Positions 1-3,677 of a stretch of 5,546 nt of DNA are shown piece by piece. The translations under genes were made by a program, and so were the position numbers. How positions within the stretch are numbered: the stretch's first letter is position 1; the number at the start of each line of letters is the position of its first letter. A model generated the notes under the pieces. The model was not told where the DNA came from. It made no database searches and saw only the letters and a list, made by a program, of their open reading frames with translations. The stretch is from Clostridiales bacterium (GTDB lineage: Bacteria > Bacillota > Clostridia > Lachnospirales > Lachnospiraceae): positions 1 to 5,546 of the forward strand of contig JAJUHH010000210.1 in NCBI GenBank assembly GCA_029267975.1, in the 5' to 3' direction.

Positions 1-120
1 ACGATAGTAGTGAAAGGTAGAATAATTAGCCATTGCGGCAAGCTCCTGAACGGTAAGCTCTGTTTTCAGGTTTTCTTCGATATATTCCAGGCTTTTCTTG
101 ATCATCTGATGTGTCTGCAT
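1..120 (-). CDS. AraC-family transcriptional regulator, N-terminal fragment (cut by window edge)
   Basis: The minus strand from 120 reads forty codons, beginning MQTHQMIKKSLEYIEENL and ending in NYSTFHYYR at the window edge. The pattern of an amphipathic helix (IKKSLEYIEENL), then LTVQELAAMANYSTFHYYR, is the first helix-turn-helix of the AraC/XylS DNA-binding domain. The domain starts at the very N-terminus, so any effector-binding domain must lie C-terminal to it, as in AraC regulators with a GyrI-like sensor domain; the sensor is outside the window and the ligand cannot be predicted. The start is supported by a perfect AGGAGG at 131-136 (minus strand), ten bases before the ATG. The gene lies downstream of xylB on the same strand, but the terminator at 268-306 separates them, so it is probably transcribed from its own promoter. 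A link to xylose metabolism is not shown. Family assignment is confident; specific function is unknown. Confidence 0.85.
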   Translation of the reverse strand, partial: MQTHQMIKKSLEYIEENLKTELTVQELAAMANYSTFHYYR

Positions 121-148
121 ACGCTGCCTTCCTCCTTTCGGTAGTTTC

Positions 149-154
149 AGTATA
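149..154 (-). promoter_or_regulatory. candidate -10 box for the AraC-family gene
   Basis: The minus strand reads TATACT here (5 of 6 to the sigma-A -10 consensus). It would place the transcription start near 142, leaving a leader of about 20 bases that contains the AGGAGG ribosome binding site. No good -35 hexamer lies 16-18 bases upstream (the 17-base position reads ATGTTT), so this is a weak call, or an activator-dependent promoter. An inverted repeat (AGCAGG at 164-169, CCTGCT at 185-190) lies where such a regulator could bind. Confidence 0.3.
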
Positions 155-267
155 CAATAAGTAAGCAGGAGAAACATTTCCTAGCCTGCTGATTATTACG
201 CTTCTTCTTATCAAAATGAGCTTCGTTTATCTTCATCAGAGGAAAATTCTACCTGGTTTCTTGCTGC

Positions 268-306
268 AAAAAAAAGACTGTTATCATTCTATTCGAATCA
301 TAACAG
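268..306 (-). terminator. rho-independent terminator of xylB
   Basis: On the minus strand, CTGTTAT and ATAACAG arms (278-284 and 300-306) pair over 7 bp. One C-C mismatch follows, then 4 more bp close a 5-base loop. The stem is followed almost at once by eight T residues (the A-run at 268-275 on the plus strand). It lies about 90 bases past the xylB stop codon. The T-run is on one side only, so it acts on leftward transcription, ending the xylB message before the AraC-family gene. Confidence 0.85.
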
Positions 307-394
307 CCTTTCACTGTAATATCAACTTATCCTATTATACAGCCTGCACTGTCTTATAGCTTCAACGATCCCGCAGCATTAACTGCTTTACAAC

Positions 395-1864
395 TTACAC
401 CATCTTGTCAAAGACACCCTTTAAGGTCGGATAAAGCTCCTTGAACACCTGATACTTTTCATTGTAAAGCGCAACGATCCGGGGATCCTGCTCTGTGGTG
501 CTGATTACCTTCACCAGCTTGTTGGCAGCTTCTTCTACGGAAGCATACCGGCCGCAGCCCACTGCTGCCAGAATTGCTGCGCCAAAGGCAGGACCTTCGG
601 TTGAATTGATCTTATCAACCTTAACATTTAATACATTGGCAATAATGCTGCACCAGAGAGGACTCTTGGCGCCACCTCCGTTGATCCGGATGCGGTCAAG
701 GCTTACACCGAGAGACTTTACGATCTCAAAGGAATCCCGAAGCGCAAATGCCACACCCTCCATCATCGCCTGAGTCATATCGGCACGGGTCGTATCCATG
801 GTCATACCGATAAAGGTTCCTCTGGCATTGGGATTGTTGTGAGGTGTCCGCTCACCCATCAGGTAAGGAAGGAAGTATACCTTATTCTCACCTAATTTGG
901 TGATTGGCTCCTGCTCTGCATTATAGTCCTTGGTCTGAAGGATCTGTTCAACCCACCATTTGCTGGAAGCTGCTGCGGAAAGCATAACTCCCATGAAATG
1001 ATATCTGCCATCTGCATGGGCAAAGGCATGGAGGGAATTGTTGGCATCTACAGCAAATTCCTTGGTGGAGATAAAAACAACACCGGAGGTTCCCAAAGAA
1101 ACATTACATTTACTGTCTCCTACGGTTCCGGTTCCCACTGCTGCCACCGCCTGGTCACCGCCGCCTGCAATCACCTTCACTGTTACAGGTAAGCCCAGTT
1201 CCTTGGCTGCTGCTTCCCTAAGCGTACCGACCACCTGGTAAGACTCATAGATCTTTGCCATCTGCTCCTCCTTCAGGCCACAGAGCTCAAGCATTTCCTT
1301 GGACCAGCACTTATTCTTAACATCAAGCAAAAGCATACCGGACGCATCGGATACGTCAGTACAATGAACTCCGGACAGCTTATATGCAATATAATCCTTG
1401 GGCAGCATGACCTTCTTAATCCTTGCGAAATTCTCAGGCTCATGCTTTCTAACCCAGAGAAGCTTAGGTGCGGTGAAGCCGGTAAGTGCCATATTAGCAG
1501 TATAAGCGGAGATCTTTTCTCTGCCGATTTCATTATTTAAATAATCACATTCTGCCTGGGTACGGCCATCATTCCACAGGATTGCCGGACGAATGACCTG
1601 ATCCTGCTCATCCAGGATAACCATTCCGTGCATCTGCCCGCTAAAGCTGATGCCGTCAATCTGTGATTTGTCACAATCCAGTGTTAATTCCCTGATCCCA
1701 TCCACAAGACCGGCATACCAATCCTCCGGATTCTGCTCAGACCAACCGGGCTTAGGGAAATACAAGGGATATTCCCTGGTAACGATTTTTTTAATATCTC
1801 CTGTTTCATCCATTAACAATAGCTTCACAGAAGAGGTTCCCAAATCCACACCTATATATAACAT
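395..1864 (-). CDS. xylB: Xylulokinase (XylB), FGGY carbohydrate kinase family
   Basis: A cytoplasmic enzyme that phosphorylates D-xylulose with ATP to D-xylulose 5-phosphate, feeding the pentose phosphate or phosphoketolase pathways. The 489-residue protein has the normal length for XylB. Visible motifs, numbered from the ATG at 1864: the N-terminal phosphate-binding loop IGVDLGTSSVK (4-14, with Asp7); the xylulose-binding signature SGQMHG (75-80); GGGDQAVAAVGTG (234-246), where Asp237 is the expected catalytic base; LGTSG (257-261); GERTPHNNPNARG (337-349); and the C-terminal GGGAKSPLW and EGPAFGAAILAAVG ATP-site segments. The SGQMHG and GERTPH signatures favour xylulokinase over glycerol, gluconate or ribulose kinases. 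An in-frame GTG at 1870 is also possible but lies only two bases from the Shine-Dalgarno sequence, so the ATG at 1864 is preferred. The gene is divergent from xylR, has a XylR-type operator in its promoter region and its own terminator, so it looks monocistronic and xylose-inducible. No xylA is present in the window. Confidence 0.95.
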   Translation of the reverse strand: MLYIGVDLGTSSVKLLLMDETGDIKKIVTREYPLYFPKPGWSEQNPEDWYAGLVDGIRELTLDCDKSQIDGISFSGQMHGMVILDEQDQVIRPAILWNDGRTQAECDYLNNEIGREKISAYTANMALTGFTAPKLLWVRKHEPENFARIKKVMLPKDYIAYKLSGVHCTDVSDASGMLLLDVKNKCWSKEMLELCGLKEEQMAKIYESYQVVGTLREAAAKELGLPVTVKVIAGGGDQAVAAVGTGTVGDSKCNVSLGTSGVVFISTKEFAVDANNSLHAFAHADGRYHFMGVMLSAAASSKWWVEQILQTKDYNAEQEPITKLGENKVYFLPYLMGERTPHNNPNARGTFIGMTMDTTRADMTQAMMEGVAFALRDSFEIVKSLGVSLDRIRINGGGAKSPLWCSIIANVLNVKVDKINSTEGPAFGAAILAAVGCGRYASVEEAANKLVKVISTTEQDPRIVALYNEKYQVFKELYPTLKGVFDKMV

Positions 1865-1872
1865 ATACACTG

Positions 1873-1878
1873 CTCCTT
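1873..1878 (-). promoter_or_regulatory. xylB ribosome binding site (decides the start)
   Basis: The minus strand reads AAGGAG here. It ends eight bases before the ATG at 1864, which is ideal spacing, but only two bases before the alternative GTG at 1870. Translation therefore most likely starts at 1864, giving the N-terminus MLYIGVDLGTSS. Confidence 0.8.
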
Positions 1879-1950
1879 TTTGCCTGGCTCTGAAGAGACC
1901 TACAAAAGCTTTATCAAATAGTCTTACTCCAGCAACCCATGCAACTATAT

Positions 1951-1975
1951 TTAAATTATTTGGTGAATAAACTAT
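1951..1975. promoter_or_regulatory. XylR operator (xyl box) controlling xylB
   Basis: Two ten-base half sites, TTAAATTATT and AATAAACTAT, flank a five-base spacer TGGTG. The halves are inverted repeats matching at 7 of 10 positions. From memory, the Bacillus xyl operator has halves TTAGTTTGTT and AACAAACTAA around spacer TGGGC. The architecture here is the same and the right half matches 8 of 10. The site begins only a few bases downstream of the predicted xylB transcription start (about 1979), the classical position for XylR repression, where bound repressor blocks initiation or early elongation and xylose releases it. Binding by the adjacent XylR is inferred. Confidence 0.8.
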
Positions 1976-1985
1976 ATCAATTTCA

Positions 1986-2014
1986 ACTATAGCAATTTGT
2001 TATAATAATGTCAA
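1986..2014 (-). promoter_or_regulatory. xylB promoter (sigma-A type)
   Basis: On the minus strand a perfect TTGACA (-35, at 2009-2014) is followed after exactly 17 bases by TATAGT (-10, at 1986-1991; 5 of 6 to consensus). This predicts transcription starting near 1979 and an untranslated leader of about 115 bases, whose first part is the XylR operator. Strength close to consensus suggests that control is mainly by repression. The spacer of this promoter contains the plus-strand -10 box of xylR. Confidence 0.8.
1998..2006 (+). promoter_or_regulatory. candidate xylR promoter, extended -10
   Basis: The plus strand reads TGTTATAAT: a perfect TATAAT at 2001-2006 preceded by TG one base upstream, the extended -10 form that can work without a good -35. 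The 17-base-spaced -35 position (1978-1983) reads CAATTT, which is poor. The start would be near 2013, giving an 85-base leader before the xylR ATG. The box lies inside the spacer of the oppositely directed xylB promoter, so the two promoters cannot be occupied at once. Confidence 0.55.
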
Positions 2015-2020
2015 GTAAGT

Positions 2021-2049
2021 AAACTTTTTCTTTCCAAAAAAAACTTTTT
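2021..2049. repeat. short direct repeat in the xylR leader
   Basis: AAACTTTTT occurs at 2021-2029 and again at 2041-2049, exactly 20 bp apart, or about two turns of the helix. The pair lies between the predicted xylR start site and its ribosome binding site. The region is very A/T-rich, so chance or DNA-curvature explanations are possible. No function is assigned. Confidence 0.4.
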
Positions 2050-2084
2050 ATGCTACCATGGGTGTAAATATAAATTTTTATACG

Positions 2085-2091
2085 AAGGGTG
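2085..2091 (+). promoter_or_regulatory. xylR ribosome binding site (decides the start)
   Basis: AAGGGTG followed by A resembles the anti-Shine-Dalgarno complement and ends six bases before the ATG at 2098. An in-frame GTG at 2089 overlaps this site and so cannot use it. The ATG at 2098 is therefore preferred. The spore protein gene at 3388-3615 uses the same AAGGGTG with the same six-base spacing. Confidence 0.7.
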
Positions 2092-2097
2092 ACTGTA

Positions 2098-3258
2098 ATG
2101 GTAACAGGCAGTAAAGAACTCATACGTGACATCAATACTAATCTGGTAATGGAAACAATTATCAATAATATATCGATATCCAGAGCTGCAATTGCAAAGC
2201 ATCTGGGTCTTACCAAAGCAACCATATCGGCAATTGTTCAGGAGCTGATCAATAAAAAGCTGGTAATTGAGATTGGAAGCGATGACACAAACTTAGGCAG
2301 GAAGCCTATTCTTTTAAGCTTAAATAAAAAAGCGGGCTATGTAATCTGTGTGGATATCGGAGTAGATACCATCTCCGCACTGGTTTCTGATTTGGTTGGC
2401 GAGGATTGCAGCTTAAAGCAGATTAAAACACCGAAAAACGCTGCAAATGTTCTCAGTGAGCTGATTAGTCTCATTGAATCTATGAAGCTTCCCAAGGAAA
2501 CCCCCTATGGTCTTGTAGGCATCACCCTTGGTATCCATGGCGTAATTGCCAATAATCAGGTATCCTTTGCTCCTTACTATAACCTCTCCGGCATTAATTT
2601 AGCTGAGGTTCTGGAACAGCATTTTAATACACCTGTCTATCTGGAGAATGAAGCCAACCTTTCAGTAATCGGGGAGAAAACCTTTCAATATGATTATGCA
2701 AATATAGCGAATATCAGCGTACACTCCGGAATTGGTCTCGGTATTATCATCAATCACCAGCTATATACCGGCTATAACGGCAGAGCAGGTGAAATCGGAC
2801 ATACCATCATTGAGATTGACGGCAGACAGTGTCCCTGCGGCAACAAGGGTTGTTTTGAACAGTATACCTCAGAGAGGGCTCTGCTTCACGAATTTGCCAG
2901 GTTAAAAAATGTTGAGGAAATGACCTTTGAACAGTTTCGGGTTGCTTATGAGGCAAATGATCCGGACGCACATAAAATCATGGAAGACTTTATTAAATAT
3001 ATGTCCATCGGGGTCAACAATATCCTGAATGCATATAACCCTGATATCGTCGTGATCAATAGCTCCTTCACCATCTTCTTCCCCCATATAACAGAGCGGA
3101 TTGAAGCTGCACTTAAGAGTAAGATGAACAGCTATATTCGCATTGTTCCCTCCGTATTGCAGGATACCTCCATCCTCCTGGGAGGAGTTTGTGTGGCCAT
3201 CAAAGGCTTTCTTGGGGTTGATCTGTTGAAACTAAATCGCATCAGCTTACGGAAATAA
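2098..3258 (+). CDS. xylR: Xylose-responsive transcriptional repressor XylR, ROK family
   Basis: A DNA-binding repressor of 386 residues, typical for ROK repressors. Residue numbers are from the ATG. An N-terminal winged helix-turn-helix has helix RAAIAKHLG (29-37), recognition helix TKATISAIVQELI (39-51) and wing GRKPILLSLN (67-76). The ROK sugar-binding fold follows: VCVDIG-type phosphate loop (near 85-88), GITLGIHG (141-148), SGIGLGII (210-217), GEIGH with His235, and the zinc motif CPCGNKGCFEQ with Cys245, Cys247 and Cys252. In ROK sugar kinases the catalytic Asp lies in a NDAN-like motif; here it is NEAN with Glu185, consistent with a sugar sensor lacking kinase activity. The gene diverges from xylB, whose promoter carries a XylR-type operator, so xylose is the likely inducer. 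The xylR promoter overlaps that of xylB, which suggests linked control. The alternative, a ROK regulator of another sugar such as NagC or Mlc types, is unlikely given the neighbour and operator. Confidence 0.92.
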   Translation: MVTGSKELIRDINTNLVMETIINNISISRAAIAKHLGLTKATISAIVQELINKKLVIEIGSDDTNLGRKPILLSLNKKAGYVICVDIGVDTISALVSDLVGEDCSLKQIKTPKNAANVLSELISLIESMKLPKETPYGLVGITLGIHGVIANNQVSFAPYYNLSGINLAEVLEQHFNTPVYLENEANLSVIGEKTFQYDYANIANISVHSGIGLGIIINHQLYTGYNGRAGEIGHTIIEIDGRQCPCGNKGCFEQYTSERALLHEFARLKNVEEMTFEQFRVAYEANDPDAHKIMEDFIKYMSIGVNNILNAYNPDIVVINSSFTIFFPHITERIEAALKSKMNSYIRIVPSVLQDTSILLGGVCVAIKGFLGVDLLKLNRISLRK

Positions 3259-3279
3259 TTCCTATACCATCATGATTAC

Positions 3280-3334
3280 AAAAAACAGACGCATAACATA
3301 CTGATAACAGTCCTGTTATGCGTCTTTCATTTTA
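3280..3334. terminator. bidirectional terminator between convergent xylR and the spore protein gene
   Basis: A perfect 12-bp stem (AGACGCATAACA at 3287-3298, TGTTATGCGTCT at 3314-3325) encloses a 15-base loop. Inside the loop a second small stem (ACTG and CAGT around ATAA) can extend the hairpin. On the plus strand a T-rich tail follows (TTTCATTTTAT). On the minus strand the tail is six T residues after one intervening base (A-run at 3280-3285). It lies 28 bases past the xylR stop and about 60 bases past the spore protein stop, so it can end both convergent transcripts. Confidence 0.9.
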
Positions 3335-3387
3335 TACAAACTTTAGGCAAGTCAGTCAAAGGATTAGAGGATTGGATCAAGCAATTC

Positions 3388-3615
3388 TTAGCGAAATGTA
3401 TCCGTTCTTGTGTCCTGCTTTAAGTTAGCTCCGGCTTGTTCTTTCCGGCGTTTTGTCATTAGGCCTCCAATTCTGCCTGACTCTTTGGCAGTTAAGGACT
3501 TCCAGCCACTCTCCACCACCTTATCCAGGTAACCGAGTTCCTTTGCTATTTCATACTTAAGCTTTTCCTCCGGTTTTATATGTTCCAAGTCGATCTTCTT
3601 AGGTTTTTTGCTCAT
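3388..3615 (-). CDS. Small acid-soluble spore protein, alpha/beta type (divergent)
   Basis: A 75-residue, Lys/Arg-rich protein of the alpha/beta-type SASP family. These proteins coat DNA in the dormant forespore, protect it from UV and chemical damage, and are degraded at germination. The first conserved segment is KLKYEIAKELGYLDKV (18-33); its E-I-A-K-E core resembles the cleavage site of the germination protease GPR, with cutting expected after Glu22. The second is SLTAKESGRIGGLMTKRRKE (40-59), matching the TSR-NG-VGG-MTKR signature, though Leu52 replaces the Glu usual after GG. An extended basic N-terminus and a hydrophilic tail (60-75) flank the two segments. It resembles the minor, divergent clostridial members more than the major SspA/SspB. 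The ATG at 3615 is chosen because AAGGGTG lies six bases before it; an in-frame ATG at 3636 has no ribosome binding site. It lies 48 bp downstream of addA on the same strand. Forespore (sigma-G) expression is expected from the family. Confidence 0.88.
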   Translation of the reverse strand: MSKKPKKIDLEHIKPEEKLKYEIAKELGYLDKVVESGWKSLTAKESGRIGGLMTKRRKEQAGANLKQDTRTDTFR

Positions 3616-3621
3616 AGAGTC

Positions 3622-3628
3622 CACCCTT
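3622..3628 (-). promoter_or_regulatory. ribosome binding site of the spore protein gene (decides the start)
   Basis: The minus strand reads AAGGGTG, six bases before the ATG at 3615. This site lies inside the reading frame that would start at 3636, and nothing like a Shine-Dalgarno sequence precedes that upstream ATG. The shorter 75-residue protein is therefore the likely product. Confidence 0.7.
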
Positions 3629-3646
3629 TCTGTCATTATTTCTGAC

Positions 3647-3677
3647 TAGAGTGTACCCAAATTCTATGCTTCTATTC
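3647..3677 (-). promoter_or_regulatory. possible sigma-G (forespore) promoter of the spore protein gene
   Basis: On the minus strand GAATA (3673-3677) fits the sigma-G -35 pattern G-(A/C)-A-T-(A/G). CACTCTA (3647-3653) fits the -10 pattern CATnMTA with one mismatch. The spacer is 19 bases, slightly longer than the usual 17-18. The start would be near 3640, about 25 bases before the ATG at 3615. The -35 part lies within the last codons of addA. The match is suggestive only; read-through from addA is the alternative. Confidence 0.3.

Noticed and set aside
26..214. A 62-codon minus-strand frame overlapping the AraC-family start.
   Set aside because: It overlaps the AraC-family gene in another frame, has no family resemblance, and the AraC frame has a perfect AGGAGG and clear helix-turn-helix.
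334..365. Minus-strand TTGAAG and TATAAT as a second promoter for the AraC-family gene.
   Set aside because: The 20-base spacer is too long and a terminator follows immediately at 268-306. An attenuator arrangement is imaginable but nothing else supports it.
1891..1904. Possible catabolite-responsive element (TGAAGAGACCTACA) in the xylB leader.
   Set aside because: The ends resemble a cre site, but the conserved central CG is absent and several core positions mismatch.
2003..2027. A second, degenerate XylR operator downstream of the xylR -10 box.
   Set aside because: Only the right half (2018-2027) resembles a xyl box; the left half matches at about 5 of 10 and there is little dyad symmetry.
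2069..2074. TATAAA as an alternative xylR -10 box.
   Set aside because: The -35 position (TTTTAT) is weak and it lacks the extended TG found at 1998-2006. It is less convincing, although it cannot be excluded.
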